64,000 nucleotides of DNA from an uncultured Gammaproteobacteria bacterium (GCA_958295465.1 OY282353.1:4145001-4209000); one strand, 5' to 3'. Counted from the stretch's first letter, positions 38,393 through 48,930 are shown. Numbers and translations: made by a program. The notes: a model not told the origin generated them from the sequence alone.

Positions 38393-38690
38393 GGCTCGGA
38401 TGAACCGGGAAAGTACGCTGCCCGGACGGGCCGGGAAAGGGCCGGAGGTCGCATGACGTGTCGGACGCCGGCGCTATCCGGTTCCACCTCCGCAACCCAC
38501 CGGCTGCGGGCGTCCCGTCCACCTTGCCATGTGGCGGGCCTTCGGTGGCGGACCTCCGGTCCACGCTTGCGGGCGAGACCGCCCGCGCTTCCAGGAGGCG
38601 CCGTTCGGCGCAGAATCGGAGGAAATCGAGCCGGTCATGGAGGCATCATAGAAGGCTCCGATGGACCGGGAAAGGGCCGGAAGTCGCGCG
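38393..38690. repeat. Direct repeat upstream of mod
   Basis: Blocks containing GGACGGGCCGGGAAAGGGCC (38,424) and TGGACCGGGAAAGGGCCGGA (38,661) share surrounding sequence (AGGCTC.GATG.ACCGGGAAA and GGAGGTCGC/GGAAGTCGC). They lie in the 480-bp gap between mod and adh, which has no gene. They may bear the mod promoter region. Confidence 0.55.
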
Positions 38691-38718
38691 GAATTTCGGA
38701 CGACGGTCTTGACCCCGA

Positions 38719-38982
38719 AGCACCGGGTCAGGTCGCCGTGCGCGGTCGCGACGGGGCGTCGGCGCCGGTCGATATCCTCGATGTGCATCCGCGCTGCGGT
38801 CCCCTCATTCGGGCGGGATGAGAACCAGCTTGCCGGTGAACGCCTTGGCAGCGCCGGGTCAGGTCGTCGTGCGCAGTCGCGACGGGGCGTCGGTGCCGGC
38901 CGATACCCTTGATGTGCGCCCGCGCTGCGGTCCCCTCTCGGGCGGGATGAGAACCAGCTTGCCGGTGAACGCCTTGGCCAGG
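38719..38982. repeat. 132-bp tandem duplication at the 3' end of adh
   Basis: Positions 38,719-38,850 and 38,851-38,982 match at about nine in ten bases; both contain GCGACGGGGCGTCGG and GATGAGAACCAGCTTGCCGG. The unit includes the last codons of adh (AKAFTGKLVLIPP reading in reverse), so the outer copy is a detached duplicate of the gene's end. Confidence 0.85.
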
Positions 38983-40025
38983 AATGCTTCCTGCGCCTGA
39001 CGGATCTCGTGCAAGGGGAACGTCCTTGCGACGAGAGGGCGAATTTCGCCGCGTTCGACGTAGGAGACCAGGTTCTCGAAGACCTCGTCTTCCTGAAAGG
39101 TGCAACCGAACAGCGTCAGGTCCTTGAGGTACAGCGTCCGCACGTCCAGCTCGACCAGCGGACCGGCAATCGCGCCGGCCGTCGCATAACGCCCGCCGCG
39201 CCGGAGCACGTCGAGGAGTCGCGGCCAGGATGCTCCGGCAACGAGATCGACGACCACGTCGATGCCGTCATGCCCGACCGCGGCGGCGAGGTCGGCGTTT
39301 CGGTCCACGACCTCGTCCGCGCCGACTGCGCGCACGGCATCGGCCTTCCCGGTGCTCGCGACGGCGATGACGTGGGCGCTGCGCCGTTTCGCAAGTTGAA
39401 CCGCGGCCGATCCGACCCCGCCCGAAGCCCCGGTGACGAGCACGCGCTCCGCCCCCACCGAGGCCCGGTGGAGCAGGTTCTCGGCCGTGGAGTATGCGCA
39501 CGGGATCGAGGCCAGCTCCGCGTCGGACCAGTCGCACTCGACCTTGTACGTTTCGCGGGCAGGCGCTCTGGCGTATTGCGCGAACGCGCCGTCGCATTCC
39601 GATCCGAAGGTCCGGCACCCGAATGGGCGGCCATCGGCATCGCGCATCATGCTGCGGACGATCACGCGCTCCCCGATGCGGCTCCGGTCCACGCCTTCGC
39701 CCGCGGCCACGATCCGGCCACAGCAGTCGGCGCCCTGGATGCGGGGGAAGCTCAGCGGAACGCCCATCCAGCTTGCATCCGCGTCATCGACCGTGTCGAA
39801 GCCGTCCGCGCCGCCGGTACCGGTGGCGTCGCCGATCGTCTTCGAGTACCACCCGATGCGCGTGTTGACGTCGGTGTTGTTGACGCCCGCGGCGGCCACC
39901 TCGATGAGCACTTCACCGGCACGCGGCGCCGGCGTGGGGACGTCGTCGCGATAGTGGAGCTTCTCCAGTCCGCCATGGCCGACAAGCTGGACGGCGGACA
40001 TCTTCGATGAAATCGTGGAAGTCAT
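38859..40025 (-). CDS. Zinc-type/quinone-reductase-like alcohol dehydrogenase (MDR family)
   Basis: A 388-residue MDR protein (residues from 40,025; ATG 40001, MSAVQLVGHGG, is an alternative start). Visible: the catalytic domain start GEVLIEVAAAGVNNTDVNTR, GADCCGRIVAAGEGV, and the NAD(P)-binding VLVTGASGGVGSAAVQLAK near 200. It lacks the four-cysteine structural-zinc loop. The last ~20 residues (ERGPQRGRTSRVSAGTDA..) are foreign to the family and come from the 132-bp repeat. A copy of its first codons lies upstream (40,069-40,105). Substrate unknown; the position between iolD and the restriction island suggests no clear pathway. Confidence 0.8.
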   Translation of the reverse strand: MTSTISSKMSAVQLVGHGGLEKLHYRDDVPTPAPRAGEVLIEVAAAGVNNTDVNTRIGWYSKTIGDATGTGGADGFDTVDDADASWMGVPLSFPRIQGADCCGRIVAAGEGVDRSRIGERVIVRSMMRDADGRPFGCRTFGSECDGAFAQYARAPARETYKVECDWSDAELASIPCAYSTAENLLHRASVGAERVLVTGASGGVGSAAVQLAKRRSAHVIAVASTGKADAVRAVGADEVVDRNADLAAAVGHDGIDVVVDLVAGASWPRLLDVLRRGGRYATAGAIAGPLVELDVRTLYLKDLTLFGCTFQEDEVFENLVSYVERGEIRPLVARTFPLHEIRQAQEAFLAKAFTGKLVLIPPERGPQRGRTSRVSAGTDAPSRLRTTT

Positions 40026-40106
40026 GTCAGTCGCGGCTCATTGGCGAATTGGTGCCCCAGGAGGGGATCGGACATCCGCGATGGAATTGTGGAAGTCATG
40101 TCAGCG
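39995..40106. repeat. Direct repeat at the 5' end of adh
   Basis: CGGACATCTTCGATGAAATC (39,995) and CGGACATCCGCGATGGAATT (40,069) each continue GTGGAAGTCATGTCAG, a ~36-bp repeat with a 74-bp period. The inner copy is the adh start. With the 3' repeat, both ends of adh have outer duplicates, as if a tandem copy of the gene had been lost. Confidence 0.75.
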
Positions 40107-40153
40107 CTCCGGGTAGCGGCGTTGCGAGACGATGAACACGGCGGCCATCGCCC

Positions 40154-42082
40154 TCAGTCCCCCGGGCGCTGCCGGGCGATCGCCTCCTCGTAGCCCGCGC
40201 GCGCGGCCCGTACCTCCTCGCGCTCGGAGACCTCGGGCACGGGGACGTCCCACCAGTGGCCGCCCGCTTCCGTGGCCATCGCCGGATCGGTGTCGATCAC
40301 GATGCAGCAGGAATGGTCGCAGTCTCGCGCCCGTGCGATGGCCTGCTCCAGCGCCTCGATGGAACCGGCCTTCTCCGCCACCGCGCCCAGCGACCGGGCA
40401 TGCGCCACGAAATCGACGCGCGGCGGTTCCCCGCGGCTCACGTCGTCGAGCAGGTTGTTGAAGCGTGCGCCCCCCGCCGCGGCCTGGAGGCGGTGGATGC
40501 AGCCGAAGCCCCGGTTGTCGAGCACCACCACGATGAGCTTCACGCCGAGCATCACCGAGGTCGCCAGCTCCGAATTCATCATCAGGTAGCTGCCGTCCCC
40601 GACCATCACCACCACCTCCCGATCGGGCAGGGCCATCTTCACCCCCAGCCCGCCGGCGATCTCGTAGCCCATGCAGGAGTAGCCGTATTCGAGGTGGTAT
40701 CCGCCGGGGCGCTCGGCCCGCCAGAGCTTGTGAAGCTCGCCGGGCAGCCCGCCGGCGGCACAGACCAGCACCGTGTCGGGACCGGTGCTGCGCTGCACGG
40801 CGCCGATCACCTGCGCGTCGCTCGGGAGGGTGTTGCCGCCGGGCGGCGCGGTGACCGCGTCCACCGCCGCGGTCCATGCGGACCTGGCGGACTTGCGCGC
40901 GCCGTGCGCGCCGCCGGCCCCGTCGGGGTCCGGGGCACGCCAATCGCCCAGCCCCCCGACGTTCTCCGTGACCGATCCGCCGATCGATACGTGGTCGGGG
41001 TCCGGGGCACGCCAATCGCCCAACCCCTCGGTGAGCGCTTCGAGCCCGGCCTTCGCGTCGCAGACCAGGGGAAGGGCGGCGTGCTTGGCTGCGTCGTAAG
41101 CCGCGGCGTTGATTTGCAGGATGCGGCGCTCCGGGTGCGCGAACAGTGACCACGAACCGGTGGTGAAATCCGTCAGGCGCGTGCCGGCGGCGATGATCAG
41201 GTCGGCCGCCGCCGCCGCCGCGTTGGCCGCGCTCGACCCGGTGACCCCGACCGAGCCGAGGTTGAGAGGGTGGTCCCAGGGAAGCGCGGACTTGCCGGCC
41301 TGGGTCTCCGCCACCGGCAGGTCGTGGGTCTCCACGAAGCGCCGCAGCGTCTCCGTCGCCAGCGCGTAGTGCACGCCGCCGCCCGCGATGACCAAGGGCC
41401 GCCTCGCACCGCGGATCGCTTCGAGCGCCGCGCGCAGCTCCCCGGTGTCGGGCCGCGGACGCCGCGGGCGCCGGAGGCGCGGCTCGAAGAAGCGCTCCGG
41501 CCACTCGTGGGCCTGCGCCTGCACGTCCTGGCACAGCGCCAGGGTGACCGGCCCGCATTCGGCGGGGTCGGTCATCGTGGCGAAGGCGCGCGGCAGGGCG
41601 GTGAGGAGCTGCTCGGGGCGGGTGATGCGGTCGAAGTACCGGCTCACCGGCCGGAAGCAGTCGTTGGCGCTCACCGTGCCGTCCCCGAAATCCTCGATCT
41701 GCTGGAGCACCGGGTCGGGGGCGCGGTTCGCGAACACGTCGCCCGGCAGCAGCAGGAGCGGGAGCCGGTTCACGTGCGCGGTGGCGGCGGCGGTCACCAG
41801 GTTCGTGGCGCCGGGGCCGATGGACGAGGTCACGGCCATGGCCCGCCGCCGGTTCGACGCCTTGGCGAAGGCGACGGCGGCGAGCGCCATGCCCTGCTCG
41901 TTGTGGCCGCGCAACGTCGGCAGGCGGTCGCCGGCCGCCGCCAGCGCCTCGCCGAGGCCGGCCACGTTGCCGTGGCCGAAGATGGCCCATACGCCCGCGA
42001 TGAAGGGCACGCCCGGCTCGATCTCCTGCGCCGAGAGATAGCGGACGAGCGCCTGCGATGCCGTGAGCTTCACGGTCTTCAT
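40154..42082 (-). CDS. iolD: 3D-(3,5/4)-trihydroxycyclohexane-1,2-dione hydrolase
   Basis: A 642-residue thiamine diphosphate enzyme; ATG 42082 follows GAGG at a good distance. Family features: RYLSAQEIEPGVPFIAGVWA at the start, the catalytic Glu in LRGHNEQGMA, TSSIGPGATNLVTAA, and the ThDP-binding VGDGSYLMMNSELATS near residue 494. IolD opens the ring of the diketone made by IolE. A 24-residue in-frame insertion repeats GLGDWRAPDP (40,922-41,025), in a linker between domains, and may be tolerated. The partner iolE is 12 kb downstream on the same strand, beyond the restriction island. Confidence 0.92.
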   Translation of the reverse strand: MKTVKLTASQALVRYLSAQEIEPGVPFIAGVWAIFGHGNVAGLGEALAAAGDRLPTLRGHNEQGMALAAVAFAKASNRRRAMAVTSSIGPGATNLVTAAATAHVNRLPLLLLPGDVFANRAPDPVLQQIEDFGDGTVSANDCFRPVSRYFDRITRPEQLLTALPRAFATMTDPAECGPVTLALCQDVQAQAHEWPERFFEPRLRRPRRPRPDTGELRAALEAIRGARRPLVIAGGGVHYALATETLRRFVETHDLPVAETQAGKSALPWDHPLNLGSVGVTGSSAANAAAAAADLIIAAGTRLTDFTTGSWSLFAHPERRILQINAAAYDAAKHAALPLVCDAKAGLEALTEGLGDWRAPDPDHVSIGGSVTENVGGLGDWRAPDPDGAGGAHGARKSARSAWTAAVDAVTAPPGGNTLPSDAQVIGAVQRSTGPDTVLVCAAGGLPGELHKLWRAERPGGYHLEYGYSCMGYEIAGGLGVKMALPDREVVVMVGDGSYLMMNSELATSVMLGVKLIVVVLDNRGFGCIHRLQAAAGGARFNNLLDDVSRGEPPRVDFVAHARSLGAVAEKAGSIEALEQAIARARDCDHSCCIVIDTDPAMATEAGGHWWDVPVPEVSEREEVRAARAGYEEAIARQRPGD

Positions 42083-42337
42083 GGAGCACCTCGATTCATG
42101 AGCATTGCGATTCGTGGCCGTTTCGGTTCGCACAGGTTCACAAGTATGCGTCGGAGTCCCGGTGTCTGCGACTCTCCGGCTTGCCCGCAGGGGCCGCCAC
42201 GGCATCGAGCGGCCACAAGGTGGGCGGGGGACGCCTGCGCTCCCAGGCGCGCCATTCCCAGATGCACGACAGGTGCCTGGTTCCGGCTCCGCCGGCCCAG
42301 CCGGGCCGGGCAGTTTCAGGGCGATCGCGCCCCCGCG

Positions 42338-44980
42338 TTACTCGTTTCTCAGATGCGGTGAGGCCGGCTCCCCGAGCGCGCGCCAGGTTCCGAAGAGCCC
42401 GAGGCCCAGGGTCAGCAGGACGCAGAACCCGGCGGCGCCCGCGGCGGCGCCCGGAAGGAACACCCAGTCCTGGTCCAGCACCTGGGTGGTCACCGCCCAT
42501 GCCGTCACCGTGCCGGCGCCGGCCGCGATGACGCCGGTGACGATGCCCAGCAACGCGAACTCCGCTGCGTGGATGAACACCACGTCGCGCCGCCGCACCC
42601 CCAGGACCTTGAGCACGACGCTTTCGTAGGTGCGCCGCCGGTGGCCCGCGGCCACCGCGCCGGCCAGCACCAGGGCGCCCGCGAACAGGGTGACGGCGCC
42701 GACCGAGCGCGCCGCGGCGGCGATGCTGCCCATGAGTTCGGCGACGCGCCCGAGGGCTTCGCGCACCCGCACCACCGTGACCTGCGGGAACTCGCGCGCC
42801 AGGATGCGTTCGATGCGGGCCTCCGCCTCCGGGGTGGCGCTCACCGTGGCGATGTAGCCGTGGGGCGCGTGGCGCAACGGCTCCGGGGAAAGCAGCAGGG
42901 CGAAGTTGAGCTGCATGCCCTGCCACTCGATCGCGCGCACGTGCCGCACCTCGGCGGTCAGCTCCCGGCCGAGGACGTTGACGGTGATGGTGTCCCCGAG
43001 GGCGAGATCGAACGCTTCCATGACATCGGCCTCGACCGACAGCAGGGGCGGTCCCGCGTAGTCCTCCGGCCACCAGCTTCCGGCGACGACAGGGTTGTCG
43101 GGCGGGGCGGCGGCGTAGCTGAGCCCGCGGTCGCCCTGGATGAGCCAGGCGTGCTCGTCCTGCACCAGCGCCTGCTCGGGGTCGAGGCCCTTCACCCGGA
43201 CGATGCGCCCCCGCAGGAAGGGCACCGAGCGGAAGCGGCCGGCGCCGTCGATTCCGGTCACCGCCCCGGTAAAGCGCTCGATCCGATCCGCCTCGACGCC
43301 CACGAAGAAGAAGGCGGGCGCATCCTCGGGAAGGGAGGCGGCGATGCTGCGCCGCAGGTTTCCCTCGACCAGCGCGACCGCGACGAGCACGGTGAGGCCG
43401 AGGCCCAGCGACAGCACGATGTCGGCCGTCGCGTTGCCGGGGCGGCAGAGGTTCGAGACCGCCATCCGCAGACGCGGCCCGAGCCACGGGCGGCGGGATG
43501 AACGAGTCTCGTCGCTCTCCGGCCTGCCACCGGGCCGGGTGGTCCCGAATGAACGAACCTCGTCGTCGTCCGCCCCACGTCCGGGCCGGTGCACGGCGCG
43601 GGCCGTCCGCACCACCGCCCATCCGGCGGCACGGAAGGCGAGCAGGGTGAGCGCCGCTCCGCCGATGAACCACGTCGCGAACCACCGGTCGGGCGCGCTC
43701 ACCACGGCGAGAGCGGCCAGCGCCACACCGCCCGCGAGGGCGGCGGCGAGGTGTCCCGGACGCCCGGGGCGGGTGCCGAGGCCGGCGCCGCGGAACAGCG
43801 CGACGGCCGGGGTCTCGTGCGCCCGGGAGAGCGGCCATATCGTGAACGTGACGGCCGTGAGGAGGCCGAACAGGGCGGCGAGGCCGAGCACCCCCGGATA
43901 GACGCCGATCGCCACCGGCGTGGGCAGCAGCGTCTCCAGCAGCCGGCCTGCCGCCAGCGGCGCGAGGGCCCCGACCGCCAGCCCGGCGGCGACCCCCAGA
44001 CCCGCGATCACCGTCAACTGGGAGAGGTAGGTCGAGAACACGACCCGGCGGGAGGCGCCGATGCACTTCAGGGTGGCGATAGCTCCGAGCCTCGTATCGA
44101 GCCAGGCCCGCACCGCGTTGCCGACCCCCACGCCCCCGACCAGCAGCGCGGTCAGGCCGACCAGGCTCAGGAAGGAGCCGAGCCGTTCCACCATGCGCCG
44201 GACCTGGGGCGCAGCGTCCTCGAAGGTGCGCACCTGCCATCCCGCGTCCCGCAACGTCTTGCCGATCTCCGCCTGCACCGCGCCCGCGCGGACGCCCTCC
44301 TCCAGGCGCAGCGCGTACTGGTGGTAGACGAGGCTGCCTTCGCGCAGGAGCTCCGAGGCGGCGAGCGCGTCGAAGCCCACCAGGACCCGGGGCCAGAATC
44401 CGAAGGGTCCGCCGGAGCCCGCGCGGTCGGGCTCGCGCTCGATCGTCCCCCGCACTTCGAGCGCGATGCCGCCGATGGCGAGCGGATCCCCCTCCTTGAG
44501 ATCGAGGCGGTCGACGAGCGCGGGATCGACGAGCGCGCCCCACGTCCCGCCGGTCCGCGCCAGCGCCGCCTCAAGAGGAACGGGCGTGCCGTCGTCCCGC
44601 CGTGCCTCGACACGGCCGAACAGGGGATAGCGGCCGTCCACCGCCTTGAGCTCGACGAGCACGCCCGTCTCGGCGTCGTCCGGAAGACGCGCCATGGTGC
44701 GCATCTCCGCGAAATGGGTGGTCGCCGCCGCCGTGCGCTCGATCAGCGCCCGGTGGTCCGGGGCGAGGTCCCGGTAGACGGCGCGCAGGGCGAGGTCACC
44801 CCCGAGGATCTCCCGACCGTCCGCGCGCAGCCCCGTCACGATCGAGCTTGCCGTGGACTGCACCCCGGCGATGGCCGCGACCCCGAGCGCGAGGCAGCCG
44901 AGAAAGACCCCGAACCCGCGCAGGCCCCGGACGCCGTGACGCAGCTCGCGGGCCGCGAAGCGGAACGCTACGGAGCGCAT
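42338..44980 (-). CDS. ybbP: YbbP-like FtsX-family ABC transporter permease
   Basis: An 880-residue protein with two FtsX domains, as in E. coli YbbP: an N-terminal membrane helix and periplasmic MacB_PCD-like part (VQSTASSIVTGLRADGREIL), a central helix group (LVGLTALLVGGVGVGNAVRAW), a mid-protein helix (LSLGLGLTVLVAVALVEGN) and a C-terminal group (SVGAVTLFAGALVLAGAVAA onward). A charged insertion near residues 470-495 (DDDEVRSFGTTRPGGRPESD) comes from a 51-bp duplication. It lies 33 bp behind ybbA and should form an exporter or membrane-remodelling complex with it. Substrate unknown. 42,083-42,337 after the gene holds no feature. Confidence 0.9.
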   Translation of the reverse strand: MRSVAFRFAARELRHGVRGLRGFGVFLGCLALGVAAIAGVQSTASSIVTGLRADGREILGGDLALRAVYRDLAPDHRALIERTAAATTHFAEMRTMARLPDDAETGVLVELKAVDGRYPLFGRVEARRDDGTPVPLEAALARTGGTWGALVDPALVDRLDLKEGDPLAIGGIALEVRGTIEREPDRAGSGGPFGFWPRVLVGFDALAASELLREGSLVYHQYALRLEEGVRAGAVQAEIGKTLRDAGWQVRTFEDAAPQVRRMVERLGSFLSLVGLTALLVGGVGVGNAVRAWLDTRLGAIATLKCIGASRRVVFSTYLSQLTVIAGLGVAAGLAVGALAPLAAGRLLETLLPTPVAIGVYPGVLGLAALFGLLTAVTFTIWPLSRAHETPAVALFRGAGLGTRPGRPGHLAAALAGGVALAALAVVSAPDRWFATWFIGGAALTLLAFRAAGWAVVRTARAVHRPGRGADDDEVRSFGTTRPGGRPESDETRSSRRPWLGPRLRMAVSNLCRPGNATADIVLSLGLGLTVLVAVALVEGNLRRSIAASLPEDAPAFFFVGVEADRIERFTGAVTGIDGAGRFRSVPFLRGRIVRVKGLDPEQALVQDEHAWLIQGDRGLSYAAAPPDNPVVAGSWWPEDYAGPPLLSVEADVMEAFDLALGDTITVNVLGRELTAEVRHVRAIEWQGMQLNFALLLSPEPLRHAPHGYIATVSATPEAEARIERILAREFPQVTVVRVREALGRVAELMGSIAAAARSVGAVTLFAGALVLAGAVAAGHRRRTYESVVLKVLGVRRRDVVFIHAAEFALLGIVTGVIAAGAGTVTAWAVTTQVLDQDWVFLPGAAAGAAGFCVLLTLGLGLFGTWRALGEPASPHLRNE

Positions 44981-45013
44981 GGCGACGGCTACCGGAGTCT
45001 GGCCGGCACGGGG

Positions 45014-45955
<942 letters not shown>

Positions 45956-46099
45956 GGCGAACGTTTCCTGGGTATCCGGGCAGCCGCACGGAAAAGTCTT
46001 CCGACACGGGCGCGGCGGCGAAATTCAATCGATCCGGTGATGGTCGAGGTGAGAAAGTCCCGCGATCCGTCCGAGCGCGTGCGGGCGCAAGGGTACCAG

Positions 46100-46240
46100 C
46101 CGGCGACGACTCCGCGGGCGTGCGGCCGGGCGAAGAACGTTACGGGGGCGTTACCTTCGAATATTTTCTGATTTTCTACATGAAATAATTCTCATAATTA
46201 TATGATTTTTTGTAAACATCACGAACACTTCGTATCAGAA
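46100..46240. promoter_or_regulatory. AT-rich divergent promoter region of ybbA and tesA
   Basis: The 285 bp between the divergent starts includes a sharply AT-rich stretch at 46,155-46,215 with several TATAAT-like words (TAATTATATGATT), in contrast to the surroundings. Promoters for both directions are expected here; no operator is recognised. Confidence 0.5.
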
Positions 46241-47032
46241 ATGGATGACGAACGCGAAAGTACGCGGGCGCTGCCGGCGGCCCGGCCGCCGGCGTGGCTG
46301 GCGCCGGTCGCGGGAGGATTCCGAGTGGCGAGCGCTACGCGGGCGCTGCCGGCGGCCTGGCTGTTGGCATGGCTGGTGCTGGTCGCGGGAGGGCTTCGGG
46401 CGGAGACCGGCGCCGGGGAGCTTCGCATCCTCATGCTCGGCGACAGCCTCACCGCGGGCTACGGGCTCGCCTCCGGTGACGCGCTGCCGGCCCGGCTGGA
46501 GGCGGCGTTGCGCGAGCGCGGCCTCGACGTGCGGGTGATCGACGCAGGGGTGTCGGGCGATACCACGGCCGGGGGGCTCGCGCGGCTCGAATGGGCGCTG
46601 GCCGACCGCCCCCACGCGGTGATCGTGGCGCTGGGGGCGAACGACGCCCTGCGTGCGATCGATCCGGACGTCTCCCATTCGAACCTGGACCGGCTGGTCG
46701 GCGCGCTCACCGAGCGGCGCCTCCCGGTGCTCCTGGCCGGGATGCTGGCCCCCCGCAACCTCGGGCCGGACTACGGTGCGCGATTCGACGCCATCTACCC
46801 CCGGGTCGCCGATCGATACGGGACGCTCCTCTACCCGTTCCTGCTCGACGGCGTCGCCACCGTGGCCGCCCTCAACCAGGCGGACGGGCTCCATCCGAAC
46901 GAGGCGGGGGTGGAGGTGATCGTGGAAAGCATCCTCCCCGGCGTGCTGTGCCTCGTGCGCCGAACCGGCCATCCGGCGGCCGGGACCACGCGGGCGGCGG
47001 GTGAGGAGACGGACTGCCCCGCCGGTCGTTGA
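46241..47032 (+). CDS. tesA: TesA-like arylesterase / lysophospholipase (SGNH hydrolase)
   Basis: A 263-residue exported hydrolase. SGNH blocks: GDSLTAGYGL near residue 67 (nucleophile Ser), DAGVSGDTTAGG, LGANDALRA near 133 and DGLHPNEAG near 215 (catalytic Asp and His). TesA is a periplasmic thioesterase, esterase and lysophospholipase. The signal region is duplicated: TRALPAARPPAWLAPVAGG and then TRALPAAWLLAWLVLVAGG, from a 75-bp tandem repeat, the second being the better signal peptide. ATG 46241 is taken; 46,202 is possible. The C-terminal ~25 residues past the usual end look unstructured. Divergent from ybbA. Confidence 0.92.
   Translation: MDDERESTRALPAARPPAWLAPVAGGFRVASATRALPAAWLLAWLVLVAGGLRAETGAGELRILMLGDSLTAGYGLASGDALPARLEAALRERGLDVRVIDAGVSGDTTAGGLARLEWALADRPHAVIVALGANDALRAIDPDVSHSNLDRLVGALTERRLPVLLAGMLAPRNLGPDYGARFDAIYPRVADRYGTLLYPFLLDGVATVAALNQADGLHPNEAGVEVIVESILPGVLCLVRRTGHPAAGTTRAAGEETDCPAGR
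46261..46397. repeat. 75-bp tandem duplication of the tesA signal-peptide region
   Basis: ACGCGGGCGCTGCCGGCGGC begins at 46,262 and again at 46,337, with similarity continuing to GGTCGCGGGAGG in both. In frame; it doubles the hydrophobic export segment. Confidence 0.85.
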
Positions 47033-47157
47033 CATCGCAATCGACATGGCCCGCCCGCACCGCCGCGGCCAGCTCGCTCAGCCGCTCCCGGGGCGCGCGC
47101 TATGATCCTGCCCGAATCCGGGCGCCCGGCCGGAACCCGATGATCTCGAGGCAGCCC

Positions 47158-48930
47158 ATGTCCCTGCACGCCGATCCGATCGATTTCGAGCTGTTCAAGA
47201 ACGCCCTGTTCGCGGCCGCGGACGAGATGGCGGTGACGGTGTGCCGCACCACCTACTCCGGGGTGCTGCGCGACAACATGGACTTCTCCACCTCGATCAC
47301 CGACGCCCGAGGCGAGGTCATCGCCCAGGGCCTCACCCTGCCGATGCACCTCGGCTCGGTCCGAACCGCGCTGGCCGCGGTGCTTGCGCACTACGACGAC
47401 GACATGCGCGAGGGCGACGTCTACGCCCTGAACGACCCCTTCGAGGGCGGGATGCACCTGCCCGACGTCTTCATGTTCAAGCCGGTGTTCGTGAACGGCG
47501 AGCGCGTGGCGTTCGCCTGCTGCACCGCGCACCAGGCGGACGTCGGCGGCCGGGTCCCCGGCTCGAACGCGGCGGATTCGACCGAGATCTACCAGGAGGG
47601 GCTGCGGATCCCGCCGATGAAGCTGCTCGACGGCGGCGCCCGCAACGAGACCCTGTGGCGCCTGATCGAACGCAACGTGCGCATCCCCGTCCAGGTGTTC
47701 GGCGATCTGCGCGCCCAGCTCGCGGCCTGCGAGATCGCCGAGCGGGAGATCCGCGTGCAGATCGCCCGGTACGGCCTCGAGCCCGCCCGCGCGATGATGC
47801 GGGAGATGCTCGACTACACCGAACACATGACGAAGGCGGCGCTCTCGAAGCTCCCGGACGGCGAGTACGACTTCGAGGACTGGATCGACGACGACGGTGT
47901 GGATTTCGGCAAGCCCATCCGGCTCTTCGTCACCGTGCGCAAGTCGGGCGATCGCATCGCCTTCGACTGGGCCGGCAGCGCGCCGCAGGTCAAGGGCGCG
48001 ATCAACGCGACCCTCTCGGTGACCCAGGCCACCTCGTTCACCGCCATCCGCTCGATCCTCCCCCCTGACATCCCCAACAACGACGGCACCTTCCGCGCCG
48101 TCGAGGTGACCGCACCGCGCGGGTCGATCGCGAACATGGAGCTGCCGGGCGCGTGCGCGGCGCGCGGGCTCACCGGATTCCGCATGCTCGACTGCGCATT
48201 CGGGGCACTCGCGAAGATGGCGCCGGACAAGGTCTGCGCGGCCTCCGACGGCGGCAACGTGGGGATCTCGGTGGGGGGCTACCACGCCGACCGCAGCCCC
48301 TTCATCTACGTGGACTTCACCTGCGGCACCTGGGGTGGGCGGCCTTTCGCGGACGGGCTCGAAGGCAACTCGAACCTCCTCGCCAACATGGCCGCGCAGT
48401 CGGTGGAGGTCTCCGAGATCGAGAACCCGGTCGAGATCCTCGCCAACGAGCTGGTGGCCGACGCCTGCGGGGCGGGACGGTTCCGGGGCGGCGCACCCTT
48501 CTACCGCGACTACCGGATGAGCGAGGAGGAGGCGATCGTGCAGGTCCGATCGGACCGCCAGACCCACCGTCCCTACGGTCTCTTCGGAGGCAGGCCCGGC
48601 GCGCCGGGCGCGGTCGTGCTCAATCCGCGGGAGGAAGCGAGGCCGTTGACGTCGAAGGTCACCATGACCTGCCGGCGCGGCGACGTGGTGCGCTGGGTGC
48701 TGCCCGGCGGCGGGGGCTGGGGCGATCCCCTGGAGCGCGAGCCGGAGCGCGTGCTCCGTGACGTGCGGAACGAGCTGGTGAGCCCCGCCGCGGCGGAGCG
48801 CGATTACGGGGTCGTCATCGACACCGAACGACGGGCGGTGGACGAGGCGGCGACGGTGAGGCTCCGCGCGCGGCGCAGGGCGGCACGGGGCGGCGGCACG
48901 ATCCCCTTCGTGACCCGGGACGACGCGTGA
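47158..48930 (+). CDS. hyuB: Hydantoinase B / N-methylhydantoinase-type subunit
   Basis: A 590-residue HyuB protein from ATG 47158, with GAGG seven bases upstream. Family blocks: DPIDFELFKNALFAAADEMA, DNMDFSTSITDARG, DVYALNDPFEGGMHLPDV and GGGGWGDPLERE near the end. HyuA and HyuB form ATP-dependent hydrolases of hydantoins, 5-oxoproline and related rings, or acetone carboxylase-like enzymes. Its stop overlaps the GTG start of hyuA (GTGA), so the two are translated together. The order hyuB then hyuA is less common than hyuA first. Substrate cannot be told from the sequence. Confidence 0.92.
   Translation: MSLHADPIDFELFKNALFAAADEMAVTVCRTTYSGVLRDNMDFSTSITDARGEVIAQGLTLPMHLGSVRTALAAVLAHYDDDMREGDVYALNDPFEGGMHLPDVFMFKPVFVNGERVAFACCTAHQADVGGRVPGSNAADSTEIYQEGLRIPPMKLLDGGARNETLWRLIERNVRIPVQVFGDLRAQLAACEIAEREIRVQIARYGLEPARAMMREMLDYTEHMTKAALSKLPDGEYDFEDWIDDDGVDFGKPIRLFVTVRKSGDRIAFDWAGSAPQVKGAINATLSVTQATSFTAIRSILPPDIPNNDGTFRAVEVTAPRGSIANMELPGACAARGLTGFRMLDCAFGALAKMAPDKVCAASDGGNVGISVGGYHADRSPFIYVDFTCGTWGGRPFADGLEGNSNLLANMAAQSVEVSEIENPVEILANELVADACGAGRFRGGAPFYRDYRMSEEEAIVQVRSDRQTHRPYGLFGGRPGAPGAVVLNPREEARPLTSKVTMTCRRGDVVRWVLPGGGGWGDPLEREPERVLRDVRNELVSPAAAERDYGVVIDTERRAVDEAATVRLRARRRAARGGGTIPFVTRDDA

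Noticed and set aside
46831..48567. A 578-codon reverse frame over hyuB
   Set aside because: Antisense shadow of a clear hydantoinase gene.
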